From Halocatena marina (lineage in GTDB: Archaea > Halobacteriota > Halobacteria > Halobacteriales > Haloarculaceae): a DNA stretch of 64,000 bases. The position numbers and the translations under genes are program-made. The notes beneath the pieces were generated by a model. That model saw nothing but the letters and a program-made list of their open reading frames with translations. It was not told where the DNA came from and searched no databases. Position 1 is the first letter of the stretch. Each line of letters starts with the position of its first letter. The stretch lies in NCBI RefSeq assembly GCF_023276375.1, contig NZ_JALLPK010000001.1, forward strand, positions 3,472,001 to 3,536,000, read 5' to 3'. Positions 54,565 to 63,500 of this stretch are shown here, piece after piece.

Positions 54565-56097
54565 ATGACTCACACGCTCCTCGTCGCGGGCACGGCGAGC
54601 CACGTCGGCAAATCAACCGTCGTTGCTGGGCTTTGTCGCCTGCTTGCCACCCGTGACTCCCCTGTCGCTCCGTATAAGGCGCAGAATATGTCGAATAACG
54701 CTCGTGCAGTTGCAACGCCGGATGGAGAGGCTGGCGAGGTCGGTATTTCGCAGTACACGCAAGCCCGCGCGGCCCGTATTCGTCCAACTACAGACGTGAA
54801 TCCCGTTCTTTTGAAACCGCGCGGGAACGGCGAATCGCAGCTCATCATTCACGGGTGTGCTGTCGGCCACTACGGTGCAGGCGAGTATTACGCCGAGCAC
54901 TGGAACCGTGCTCATCTTGCTGCCCGCGAGTCGTGGAAACGCCTCGCTGACGAGTACGACCACATTATTGCCGAAGGCGCGGGCTCAATCGCGGAGATCA
55001 ACCTCCACCACCGCGATCTTGCGAACGTCGAAACGGCCCGCTTTACTGACGCTGATATTCTCCTCGTTGGGGATATCGAACGCGGTGGTGTTTTTGCAAG
55101 CCTCGTTGGGACGCTGTCGCTCATGCCGTCGGATCTCCGCAAACGGGTCATCGGTTGTCTCATCACGAAGTTCCGCGGCGATCGTTCATTACTTACCCCC
55201 GGTATCGAGGCGTTCGAAGAGCGGACTGACGTTCCCATTCTCGGCGTGCTTCCGTACAACGATCCAGGTCTTCCCGAGGAAGACAGCGTCTCGCTTCCTC
55301 CACGTGGAGAACGAGCTACGTTCGGTGCGAACGATGGGGTTTCAGACGAACGAGCGGTCACAATCGCCGTCCCGCGTCTCCCGCGCATTTCGAACTTTAC
55401 TGACCTCGAACCGCTGGCGCGCGAACCGGGCGTTCGCATCGCGTACCTCCCGCTTACCAACCAGATTCAAAATGCCGACGCGGTTGTCATTCCCGGTACG
55501 AAAAATACGGTCGATGACTGTCTTGCGCTCTGCTCGGCAGATTTCGATGACCGTCTTCGGGCGTTCGATGGTCCGATCGTCGGTCTCTGTGGCGGCTATC
55601 AGTTGCTCGGAAGGCGGATCACGAACGCCGCGGTTGAGGGGACGCGTTCTGTCGAGGAAATCGAGGGGATCGGTCTCCTTCCCGTCGAGACACGATTTAC
55701 CGAGGAGAAGCACGTCGAACCGGTTTCCCGACCAATTCACGGCTGTGGTCCCCTCACGGGAGCGTCCGGAGTCGTTGACGGCTACGAGATTCATATGGGC
55801 GAAACCGTGGCGCTCACGGCGGTCGATCGACCGTTTGATGGAATGGGTGCGGCGACTGACCGCGTGCTTGGAACGTACGTCCATGGTCTATTCGAGAATG
55901 AGACTGTACGTGATGCATTTCTCGACAGCGTCTTCGAACACGCGGGTATCGAACGCTCCCCGACACTGACTAAGAGACAAACGATAGAGGCAGAGCGTGA
56001 GTCCGAGACTGAGACGGAAATAGAATCACCACACGACCGCGCAGCTGCTCTCGTTCGCAAGCACGTCGATCTCTCTGCGCTTGGACTCGCTGAGTGA
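54565..56097 (+). CDS. cbiP: Cobyric acid synthase
   Basis: The 510-residue enzyme amidates the side chains of adenosyl-cobyrinic acid a,c-diamide to cobyric acid, using glutamine and ATP, late in cobalamin synthesis. The N-terminal half has the P-loop [20 protein letters not shown], then [12 protein letters not shown] and [13 protein letters not shown]. The C-terminal amidotransferase half has [11 protein letters not shown] with its Cys nucleophile and the His in [12 protein letters not shown]. An acidic spacer ([15 protein letters not shown]) precedes the last helix. The 54565 ATG gives the standard N-terminus. No other cob gene is in the window. Confidence 0.94.
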   Translation: MTHTLLVAGTASHVGKSTVVAGLCRLLATRDSPVAPYKAQNMSNNARAVATPDGEAGEVGISQYTQARAARIRPTTDVNPVLLKPRGNGESQLIIHGCAVGHYGAGEYYAEHWNRAHLAARESWKRLADEYDHIIAEGAGSIAEINLHHRDLANVETARFTDADILLVGDIERGGVFASLVGTLSLMPSDLRKRVIGCLITKFRGDRSLLTPGIEAFEERTDVPILGVLPYNDPGLPEEDSVSLPPRGERATFGANDGVSDERAVTIAVPRLPRISNFTDLEPLAREPGVRIAYLPLTNQIQNADAVVIPGTKNTVDDCLALCSADFDDRLRAFDGPIVGLCGGYQLLGRRITNAAVEGTRSVEEIEGIGLLPVETRFTEEKHVEPVSRPIHGCGPLTGASGVVDGYEIHMGETVALTAVDRPFDGMGAATDRVLGTYVHGLFENETVRDAFLDSVFEHAGIERSPTLTKRQTIEAERESETETEIESPHDRAAALVRKHVDLSALGLAE

Positions 56098-56168
56098 GAG
56101 ACAGTAGTGATGTGATATATTGAGAAAACACTGGACGGGAGGATCAGACGACTCGAATGGGCCTGTCG

Positions 56169-56909
56169 CTATAAATACGCCCCATCCCACTCGTCGGGTC
56201 TGTGAACGTTTCCACACGTCGTGCATTTGATTCGGTCTAATTCATCGACCGTTTCGACTGCCGACCCGCAGCTCGAACAGTAGTATCCGTACTGCTCTTC
56301 GTAGTCGGCGTCTGTGTACAGTCGGTGGAGCGGAGCTTCGTCACCAGGTATCTCCTCGCTGCCGACGAACCGTTCTTGACCCTCTACTTCGATCGTCGAT
56401 GGAACGTCTTGAGATTCGGTGTTGTCATCAGCCGTGTTCTCAGACGATCCGTAGATGTGTTCATCCCACGTCTCGCCACCGAACTCGGTGTCGCGTTGGT
56501 CGATTCGTTCGTATCCGAATTGTTCGATGAATGCCGAACCCTCCGAGTTGCTGGCGAGGATTCGGGCGCGGATATCGGTCGTGCCTCGATCGGAGAGTCT
56601 CTCTCTCGTCCATTTGAACAGCTCCGTTCCCGCGCTCTGGCCTCGTTCTTCCGGATGAACGTGGAGCCAGAGCAATTGCCCCTCGCTGTCTGTGATCTTT
56701 GCCTCCGAAAACCCAACAACAGTATCGTCGATTTCAGCGACACCGATAACGCTATCAGCGAGCCGATCCGCCATCGTCCGCGCGTCGAACCACTCCTCCA
56801 CAATAACATCAATACCGGTGGGGCTGATTGCATACGACGCCTGTATCGATTGTCGTGCGATGTCGTGGATCGCCGTGACATCCGCCTCGGTTGCTTTGCG
56901 GACGTTCAT
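56169..56909 (-). CDS. GNAT acetyltransferase fused to a C-terminal zinc ribbon
   Basis: The 246-residue protein has an N-terminal GNAT domain (residues 1-150: RKATEADVTAIHDIARQSIQ, then LHVHPEERGQSAGTELFKW as the acetyl-CoA loop, and FIEQFGYERID). An acidic linker follows, and a C-terminal zinc ribbon (CSSCGS...CTTCGN) near residues 215-235. The fusion is common in haloarchaea but rare outside. The substrate, a protein N-terminus or a small amine, is not known. Confidence 0.88.
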   Translation of the reverse strand: MNVRKATEADVTAIHDIARQSIQASYAISPTGIDVIVEEWFDARTMADRLADSVIGVAEIDDTVVGFSEAKITDSEGQLLWLHVHPEERGQSAGTELFKWTRERLSDRGTTDIRARILASNSEGSAFIEQFGYERIDQRDTEFGGETWDEHIYGSSENTADDNTESQDVPSTIEVEGQERFVGSEEIPGDEAPLHRLYTDADYEEQYGYYCSSCGSAVETVDELDRIKCTTCGNVHRPDEWDGAYL

Positions 56910-56960
56910 ACGTGTAGTTTTGTCCGTCGAGCGGATGAAACTGGTGATGACGGAGACACT

Positions 56961-57788
56961 TCACTCACCATACGATGTGATCCGTCCCCACGTCGATTTT
57001 TTGCCCCACAGTCCCGAACGCATGCACTCACATTCGACGATCTGGGAGTTGTCGATGAACAAATTCACGTTTGGTCCGAAGTTCTTGATGTACCACTCGA
57101 ACATCTCTGGACCGGGGGCCTCGAAGACGCAGTTTTCGATGCCCAACTCTGTGGCGATCTGATAGGCAACGTCGGTTCGCCAGTCGGTCACGCTCTCGGT
57201 GATGCCCTCTGCCTCGACCATGAGTTTGTACGCGCCCGCATCGAGGTGCCGACGGCCTTCGTCGATTGCCAGCGCCGGGTCCTGCTGAGTCTCCTCTAAC
57301 AGCTCCTCCTCACTCGATGCTCCACCAGCACCGAACTGAACGTTAATTTCGGGTTTGGCTTTCAAACCGTGATCGACGACGAGTTCGGTGAGTGAAACGA
57401 TGTCATCCACGTCAATCGCGAGAAATCCCGACGAGATTTCGACGATGTCGAAGCCTAACTCACCTGCCTCGACAACGTAGTCCTCAACGTGCTCATTGTC
57501 CGCGACGAGAACGTGCTCGATGAATCCACCAGTCGAAACAGCGACGTCGAACTCGTGACACGTGTCGATCAGCTCACGAACCGCGTCCTCGGGCATCAGC
57601 GCGAACGACCCACCGGAGAACTTGTAGATATCCACGTAGTGACCCATCGTCTCCAAGAGATCGCGCAGCTCTCGCGGTCCCATCGGATCGTAGTACGGGC
57701 CCCGTATCTCGGTGATGCCCTTCTCCCGTGGCTTGTCCGGACGATCGTTCACCCGAAGAAAGTCAAAGGCACGGTTGTCTACTGGCAT
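56961..57788 (-). CDS. Phosphosulfolactate synthase-like protein (ComA family)
   Basis: The 275-residue TIM-barrel protein has DIYKFSGGSFALMPEDAVRE, STGGFIEHVLV, VEISSGFLAIDVDD, and KLMVEAEGITESVTDW followed by FEAPGPEMFEWYIKNFGPNV. These match phosphosulfolactate synthase, the first enzyme of coenzyme M synthesis in methanogens, which adds sulfite to phosphoenolpyruvate. This organism has no methanogenesis genes in sight and no ComB or ComC nearby, so the role may be sulfolactate or another product. Confidence 0.88.
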   Translation of the reverse strand: MPVDNRAFDFLRVNDRPDKPREKGITEIRGPYYDPMGPRELRDLLETMGHYVDIYKFSGGSFALMPEDAVRELIDTCHEFDVAVSTGGFIEHVLVADNEHVEDYVVEAGELGFDIVEISSGFLAIDVDDIVSLTELVVDHGLKAKPEINVQFGAGGASSEEELLEETQQDPALAIDEGRRHLDAGAYKLMVEAEGITESVTDWRTDVAYQIATELGIENCVFEAPGPEMFEWYIKNFGPNVNLFIDNSQIVECECMRSGLWGKKSTWGRITSYGE

Positions 57789-57943
57789 GATTCTAGCCTA
57801 AGAGCGTCAGTCACTTATCGATTGACGGGGATTGTGCAAGCACCGACACAGTTCGAGATATCGACCTCCTCTAACGATTAGTGATGTGGTAAGAATTGAT
57901 TGAGCGGTACATATTCATCACTTCGATACATATACGATTGAAG

Positions 57944-58231
57944 ATGGTCCTACAATCATTTCCCTCCAGCATCGTTTCGATATCTGTCTTCTTTGGAGTT
58001 TCATGGGCATTAATTACATATTTGTCATCGAGAATAGTGGATGAAATAGTAACAAATAATTGGATCAATATCATTGTCACTGCGGGGATGTCAGGTACCG
58101 CAGTGTATCTTTTGCGACTCGCAGGTATGTCTGGTATCTCGCCGTTGCTCTGGTGCGTCGTTACTATAATCGTACTTGGCGTCCTCAAGTGGCTGTTCTC
58201 ACAGAGCACACCCCGGTTCACTGTCGTGTGA
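57944..58231 (+). CDS. Small membrane protein
   Basis: From the ATG at 57944 a 95-residue protein has three hydrophobic segments (about 8-28, 36-56, 62-82). It is AT-rich in codon use at its N-terminus. No family is recognised. It is convergent with the MmgE/PrpD gene. Confidence 0.5.
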   Translation: MVLQSFPSSIVSISVFFGVSWALITYLSSRIVDEIVTNNWINIIVTAGMSGTAVYLLRLAGMSGISPLLWCVVTIIVLGVLKWLFSQSTPRFTVV

Positions 58232-58248
58232 TCGACGACGGTCCCTCC

Positions 58249-58255
58249 AAAAAAA
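58249..58255 (-). terminator. T-tract after the MmgE/PrpD gene
   Basis: Seven A residues on the plus strand read as seven T on the minus strand, 27 bases after the MmgE/PrpD stop. This is a plausible U-tract terminator for that gene. Confidence 0.4.
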
Positions 58256-58281
58256 TTATTTAACGTTCGAAACTGCAAGCG

Positions 58282-59631
58282 TTACTCCAACAGTTCGACG
58301 AGATCAACCACGTCGCACGTGTCCAGTGATTTCACCGTTTCGATGATTTCGTTCTGACGCTCCCGAGCGTAGCGATCGTCAGTCATCGTCGTGAATTTCT
58401 CCTCGATCTGTGCCCACGACATTGGGTTGTTCGGGTGGCCACTGAAGTCGTCTTTTTCGATCTGGTACGTGCTATCGTCGAGTTCGATCTCGATATTCGC
58501 CGGCATCTCGCCGTTTTCGAAGCGTTCGGTGAGCACTTCGTCTTCTTCGACCGTCACCTTCCGGAGAAGTGTCTGCACGTCATCGCGCTGGATCCGCTCA
58601 GGATCGTAGGCGTCGTTCGTCATCTGGCGGTCGATGAGCGCAGCGGCGAGCATGTACGGCAGCGAGTGGTCGGCTTGGGCTTTCGTTTCGACCTCATAGC
58701 GCGATCCCTCGCCACCGCCGATGATGAGCTTTGCACCCTCGAACGTGTCGAGGTGGATGGATTCAACCCTCGAAGCGTCGATATCGTGCTCTTCGGCGAG
58801 TTCAATAATCCCCTCGACTGCGGATTGGGCGTACGTCTCCGCGACGTATCGCTTCGTCATGGTGTCAAACACCCGTTCGCATCCAGTGTCGAGGTCGATC
58901 TCGAACTCGCCGCTGACGATCTGTTTCCACCCTTTTTGCCCCTCGAACAAGTTCGTTGGGCCTTCCATACCGTGATCCGCCAGCGCGACCGAGTAGACGG
59001 CGTTACGGGCTGCGTTCGCGCTTGCGATGCCCTTCCACTCGTTGATGCCACCAGTCCGCGTTACCCGGAGCGCGTTGTGTGCTGTCCCAGCGATACCGAT
59101 CGCATTCCGAAGTTCCTCGCGGTCGAGTTCACTGACCAGACCGGCTCCTGTTGCGGCCGAGAGGACGGTGTGAGTGACGTGATCCCAGCCCCGGTCACGG
59201 ACAGGTGCGTTCCACGCCAACTCACCCTGCACCTCGTACGCGACCCCGATCCCTGCGAGCAGGTCGGCACCAGTGAGTCCTTGTTGCTCTGCGCACGCGA
59301 TCACACTCGCAATGTTGTCGCTCGGGTGTGGCGTCTCTCCCGGCGCGAGAAACGAGTCCATATAATCGAGATACCGTGTGAGAGTGGTGTTATACAGTGC
59401 GGCGGTCGGTGGTGCCGCCGTATCGTCGCTTCCCCACAATCGACACGGACCCGCTGTGTCCATCTCGACGCTCGTTTCGTGGACGATTTCCACTGCGTCG
59501 GCTCCGAGCGCGCCGACAGCAATACCGATTGAATCGAGTACACGCTTTTTGAGCTCTTCTTGAACGTCGTCTGATAGCTCGTCGTATGCGACCGACAACG
59601 CGAAGTCGGCGAGTTCGGCTGTCGTCGTCAT
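58282..59631 (-). CDS. MmgE/PrpD family protein
   Basis: From the ATG at 59631 the 450-residue protein has VLDSIGIAVGALGADAVEIV at the start, then YLDYMDSFLAPGETPHPSDN, AIGIAGTAHNALRVTRTGGI and the C-terminal DHSLPYMLAAALIDRQMTND. These are the hallmarks of MmgE/PrpD proteins, which include 2-methylcitrate dehydratase and iminodisuccinate epimerase. The methylcitrate cycle partners are absent, so the exact substrate is open. A GCTTATC element lies 22-29 bases upstream, supporting this start. Confidence 0.92.
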   Translation of the reverse strand: MTTTAELADFALSVAYDELSDDVQEELKKRVLDSIGIAVGALGADAVEIVHETSVEMDTAGPCRLWGSDDTAAPPTAALYNTTLTRYLDYMDSFLAPGETPHPSDNIASVIACAEQQGLTGADLLAGIGVAYEVQGELAWNAPVRDRGWDHVTHTVLSAATGAGLVSELDREELRNAIGIAGTAHNALRVTRTGGINEWKGIASANAARNAVYSVALADHGMEGPTNLFEGQKGWKQIVSGEFEIDLDTGCERVFDTMTKRYVAETYAQSAVEGIIELAEEHDIDASRVESIHLDTFEGAKLIIGGGEGSRYEVETKAQADHSLPYMLAAALIDRQMTNDAYDPERIQRDDVQTLLRKVTVEEDEVLTERFENGEMPANIEIELDDSTYQIEKDDFSGHPNNPMSWAQIEEKFTTMTDDRYARERQNEIIETVKSLDTCDVVDLVELLE

Positions 59632-59740
59632 AGATGGTGCATCTCCGGGAACTCCGATAAGCCTGTGGCCGGCACAGCAAACCTCCGTGTGATGGCTCCC
59701 ACTCGGACGAGGAGCGGGCAGAGTGTCCCATGACGAGCGC

Positions 59741-59747
59741 TTATATA
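59741..59747 (+). promoter_or_regulatory. TATA-like element for the MinD-like gene
   Basis: TTATATA is centred 27 bases before the ATG at 59771, giving a clear leaderless promoter and favouring 59771 over 59723 or 59750 as the start. Confidence 0.55.
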
Positions 59748-59770
59748 CGATGGCGAATCGATTCACGACA

Positions 59771-60538
59771 ATGGTTGAGGCGTTCGCAGTTGCGAGCGGA
59801 AAGGGTGGGACTGGAAAGACGACGAGCACGCTCGCACTCGGAATGGCGCTCACCGAGGAGTACGACGTGACCGTTGTCGACGCAGACACTGGGATGGCGA
59901 ACCTTCTCTTTCATACGGGACTCGCGGACGCGGATACGACACTGCACGATGTGCTCCGGAACGACGCTCCGGTTTCTGAGGCAACCTACGACCGGTTTGG
60001 GATGCGTGTCGTTCCCTGTGGGACGAGTCTCGCGGGATTTCGGGACGCTGATCCGACACGGTTGCGCAACGCTGTCGCCACTCTTGCGAGTGAAACTGAC
60101 GTCCTCTTGCTCGATTCCGCCGCCGCACTCGGGAGCAAAAGCGCTGTTTTGCCAATCGTGCTTGCAGACCGGGTCGTCATCATTCTCCAGCCGACGATCC
60201 CGTCGCTCTCGGATGCGCTGAAAGTACAGGAGTACGCCACATCGTACGGAACGGGCGTTGCGGGCATCTTATTCAACCGGGTGCAAGACGACGATGCTAT
60301 CGACACCATAGAATCGAAGGCCAAACGGTACTTCGATGGACCGACGATCGGCACTGTTCCCGAGAGCGATTCGGCACGGGCTGCCCGACGAGCGAGCGAA
60401 CCACTACTAGCTCACGCGCCCGACTCGGTTCCAGCAAGCGCGTATCGTGACGCTGCACAGACGCTCGACGTACAGGCTGGTGACTCCGATGCCGTCGCTG
60501 ACCGCTTCCGGAGTGCAGTCATTCCGGAAACACCATGA
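59771..60538 (+). CDS. MinD/ParA-like P-loop ATPase
   Basis: The 255-residue ATPase has the deviant Walker A SGKGGTGKTTSTLALG at 9-24 with the signature Lys11, then VVDADTGMANLLFHTG and LLLDSAAALGSKSAVLP (Walker B region). It lacks the C-terminal amphipathic helix typical of true MinD but is close to the MinD-like haloarchaeal proteins that position cell structures. Its last bases overlap the start of a coupled partner gene (ATGA), so the two likely act together. Confidence 0.93.
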   Translation: MVEAFAVASGKGGTGKTTSTLALGMALTEEYDVTVVDADTGMANLLFHTGLADADTTLHDVLRNDAPVSEATYDRFGMRVVPCGTSLAGFRDADPTRLRNAVATLASETDVLLLDSAAALGSKSAVLPIVLADRVVIILQPTIPSLSDALKVQEYATSYGTGVAGILFNRVQDDDAIDTIESKAKRYFDGPTIGTVPESDSARAARRASEPLLAHAPDSVPASAYRDAAQTLDVQAGDSDAVADRFRSAVIPETP

Positions 60539-61086
60539 CTGATCTCGTTATTCCGCAAGGTCAGCTTCTCCGCTCGCGTATCGTTCCCGACATTCGGACC
60601 GTTCTCACCGAGGCGCTCGATCGCAGTCTGACCGGGTACGCGGTCCTCGAACCGCAGGACGCATCCCGATTCAACAGCAATGAGAAAGGAATTCTTACGT
60701 TCGAAGTGGGCATCCCGGTTCTTGCCTATCATACTGGCACCGATACGGGTGGAACGAACGCACTTTCAGAGTTCGTCACTGGTGGATCATTCCGATTTGA
60801 TCTCTATGGGCTCTCGTCAGATCAGTTAGAAACCATCCACGATACACCGGAACTGCGTGTGCCACCGGAAATGCCCGCAAACCATCTCGCTGGTGATCCG
60901 GTGCTCGCAGCCCGAACACGACGCGTGGCTGCCCAGCCGAAACAGCGTTCATCACGGTCCGAGGAGCTGAACGCTGTGGAGTCGTTCCTCGAAGACACCG
61001 AGCGAATCGAGGCACTCCGCGAACAAGCGCGCGCCGAGGCAAAACGCCATGCGCACGACTGGGGGCTACATGATCAACTCGAATGA
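60535..61086 (+). CDS. Conserved haloarchaeal partner of the MinD-like ATPase
   Basis: The 183-residue protein has an N-terminal globular part (LLRSRIVPDIRTVLTEALDR, then GYAVLEPQDASRF) and a C-terminal charged helix (ALREQARAEAKRHAHDWGLH). I do not recognise a named family. Its ATG overlaps the MinD-like stop by four bases, so the two are co-translated and probably form a complex. It has no membrane segment or motif I can identify. Confidence 0.8.
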   Translation: MTDLVIPQGQLLRSRIVPDIRTVLTEALDRSLTGYAVLEPQDASRFNSNEKGILTFEVGIPVLAYHTGTDTGGTNALSEFVTGGSFRFDLYGLSSDQLETIHDTPELRVPPEMPANHLAGDPVLAARTRRVAAQPKQRSSRSEELNAVESFLEDTERIEALREQARAEAKRHAHDWGLHDQLE

Positions 61087-61131
61087 CGAAGCCGTCGACT
61101 CTCGACCAATGCTCCCGATCGAAATGAAAAA

Positions 61132-61809
61132 CTACGGTTCTAATCGGATTCTGAACTGCGAGCGTGAACCAATGAGGAGCGTCTCCTTGATCAGAACTTC
61201 GTGACCACGCCGAAGGCGTTCTGAGAGTGCTTGGTGAGAAATGCCAATCTCGTTGGCAAGATCTCCGAGGTCTGCTTTTCGTGGGACGTCGAAGTAGCCC
61301 TCTTCGCATGCGACCGTCAACGCATCGAACTGTTCGTCAGTGAGACCGTATCGTCCTGCTGTCTCACTCGATAGTTCGCGGACACGCTCGACTTCGAAGG
61401 AGAGTTCGTACTGATCACAGAACTCACTCGTCTCAGAGAGCTCATCACGGTACGGATACATGATCCGAAGCGTCCAGTACTCATTATCACCAGAGACGTC
61501 CAGCACGGTTGCACTCGTGTTCGTGAGAATCTGGAGCACAAGTCGAACCTGATCAATCCACTCCATCCGATAGAGAAATTCGTGATCGAATGCAGCGAGG
61601 CATTCGAATCGATCGACGCTCTGATCTCGTTCGAGTCCGCTTTCTAGCGTTTCACGCTCGGTCCCGCGTGCCCAAATGAGTGGCATGACGGTCTGTCCGC
61701 CGTTCTCGACGATTCGCTCGCATTCGAAGACAGCTCCGGGCGCTGCACTCAGCGTCTCGCTGAGTGCGAATTCCGCTACAGGGATGGTTGCCCGTACGAT
61801 AGTCGCCAT
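61132..61809 (-). CDS. Bat-type HTH regulator (HTH_10)
   Basis: The 225-residue protein has an N-terminal sensor part of the bacterio-opsin-activator type and a C-terminal helix-turn-helix at about 155-215: TAGRYGLTDEQFDALTVACE, GYFDVPRKADLGDLANEIGI, SHQALSERLRRGHEVLIKE. This layout is the large haloarchaeal Bat/DmsR-like group. What it senses and regulates is not visible. A GGTTTAGTAC element about 27 bases upstream supports the ATG at 61809. Confidence 0.9.
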   Translation of the reverse strand: MATIVRATIPVAEFALSETLSAAPGAVFECERIVENGGQTVMPLIWARGTERETLESGLERDQSVDRFECLAAFDHEFLYRMEWIDQVRLVLQILTNTSATVLDVSGDNEYWTLRIMYPYRDELSETSEFCDQYELSFEVERVRELSSETAGRYGLTDEQFDALTVACEEGYFDVPRKADLGDLANEIGISHQALSERLRRGHEVLIKETLLIGSRSQFRIRLEP

Positions 61810-62064
61810 TGATGACAGTTAAACGGAAGGTGTACTAAACCTTTCTCAATGAATTTTGAGGATTCATCTAATAAATAGTATCAAGATATTAATTTCCCTG
61901 CTAGCATCAGGTGCTCTTTTACTCGTACTGTTATTTTTGCTATATCGGAGGTATAGGCGATCTGTCGGCCGATTCGTCGATAAAATCAGTGTTGGTAATG
62001 GAAAATAGAGCTATTTAGTACAATGTGAGTAAATCTTTTGTAGATGGGAATGAGAGTATACAAC

Positions 62065-63495
62065 ATGGACCCACAGTCAGTACTGTACGACCAGCACCTC
62101 TACGTCGATGGGACGTGGCAGGCCACGGAGGAGCACATCGATGTTCCAGACCGCGCAGACGGCGGGACGTTTGCACGGATCGCCGCTGCGGACGGTGATA
62201 ACGCTCGGACGGCCTTGAGTGCAGCCGACCGGGCAAAGCGGCCGATGCGCGAGACGACAGTTCCCGAGCGTGCCACGTGGTGTGAGGAGATTGCCGATGG
62301 GTTACGAGAACGCCACGACGAACTCGCTCGCGTTATCGTCCGCGAAGCCGGAAAACCGATCGCAAGCGCTCGGGGTGAGGTCGAGAGTGCCGCCGAGCGT
62401 TTCGACCGGGCAGCCGAAGAAATACGGCATCTGAAAGGGGAGTTCCGCGAGGGAACGACCGACGGCCACGAAGGATGGCGGGCAATCGTCCGTCACGAGC
62501 CAGTCGGGACGGTGCTGTGTATCACGCCGTACAACTATCCACTCGGTACGACTGCTTTGCAGGTGGCACCGGCGCTTGCGGCCGGAAACAGCGTCGTGCT
62601 CACTCCATCGAGCAAAACACCAATCAGTGCTGCAATTCTCGCAGAGGTCATCTGCGACGTGGACCTTCCAACCGGTGCGTTCAATTTCCTCCCCGGACAC
62701 GGGAGTGAGATCGGCGATATCTTGGCTGGCGATAAACGCATCAACACGGTTGCAATGACCGGTTCCTCCCCGGCAGGCGAACACGTTGCCAGCGTGAGTG
62801 GTATGGTCACGCTCCATATGGAACTCGGTGGAAACGCTCCTGCCATCGTTTTCCCGGATGCCGATCTCAATAGCGCTGCAACAGCGTGCGCGAAAGGGTC
62901 GTTGAAGTACGCTGGTCAGCGCTGCTCGGCGGTCAGTCGTGTCCTCGCTCACGAGACCGTTCACGATGAGTTGGTCGAACGAATCGACACCAAAATGGAC
63001 ACGTGGGTCGACGGGGATCTCTTCGACGAAGAGACGGATTTCGGACCGCTCATCACTGAAGCACAAGCGAAGTGGGTCGACGAACTCGTCACTGACGCGA
63101 TCGACCGTGGTGCACAACTCGTCCGTGGCGGCGAGCGAGACGGCCGATACTACGAACCGACGCTCCTCGCGGATGTTCCCCACGACGCTCGTATTATCCA
63201 CGAAGAGCAGTTTGGGCCGGTTGCCGCAGTCACAACTATTACAGATGAAGAGGATGCGCTCGCGCTCGCCAACGAGAGCGATCTCGGATTGGATGCATGC
63301 GTCTTCACCAGTGATTACGATCGCGCGCTGTCGGTCGCCGATCGGATAGAGGCGGGTGCAGTCCGTATCAACGGTGCGCCGAGCCACGGACTCGGTGACA
63401 TCCCCTTTGGCGGCATTAAGGAGTCGGGGATCGGTCGAGAGGGCATTGATGCATCGATTCATTCAATGCTCCGCGAAAAGAGTGTTATTCTGTGA
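62065..63495 (+). CDS. Aldehyde dehydrogenase, GapN-like group
   Basis: The 476-residue NAD(P)-dependent enzyme has TPYNYPLGTTALQVAPALAA for the cofactor, the general base Glu in HMELGGNAPAIVF, the nucleophile Cys in GQRCSAVSRV and EEQFGPVAAVTT near the C-terminus. The form resembles non-phosphorylating glyceraldehyde-3-phosphate dehydrogenases and lactaldehyde or succinate-semialdehyde enzymes. Its stop overlaps the start region of pyruvate kinase, which supports a role in the lower glycolytic steps. The 62065 ATG is preferred to 62044 because it gives the usual N-terminus. Confidence 0.9.
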   Translation: MDPQSVLYDQHLYVDGTWQATEEHIDVPDRADGGTFARIAAADGDNARTALSAADRAKRPMRETTVPERATWCEEIADGLRERHDELARVIVREAGKPIASARGEVESAAERFDRAAEEIRHLKGEFREGTTDGHEGWRAIVRHEPVGTVLCITPYNYPLGTTALQVAPALAAGNSVVLTPSSKTPISAAILAEVICDVDLPTGAFNFLPGHGSEIGDILAGDKRINTVAMTGSSPAGEHVASVSGMVTLHMELGGNAPAIVFPDADLNSAATACAKGSLKYAGQRCSAVSRVLAHETVHDELVERIDTKMDTWVDGDLFDEETDFGPLITEAQAKWVDELVTDAIDRGAQLVRGGERDGRYYEPTLLADVPHDARIIHEEQFGPVAAVTTITDEEDALALANESDLGLDACVFTSDYDRALSVADRIEAGAVRINGAPSHGLGDIPFGGIKESGIGREGIDASIHSMLREKSVIL

Positions 63496-63500
63496 AACGG

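Noticed and set aside
62302-63462. A 386-codon frame antisense to the aldehyde dehydrogenase
   Set aside because: The sense gene has all catalytic motifs, and the antisense frame has none.
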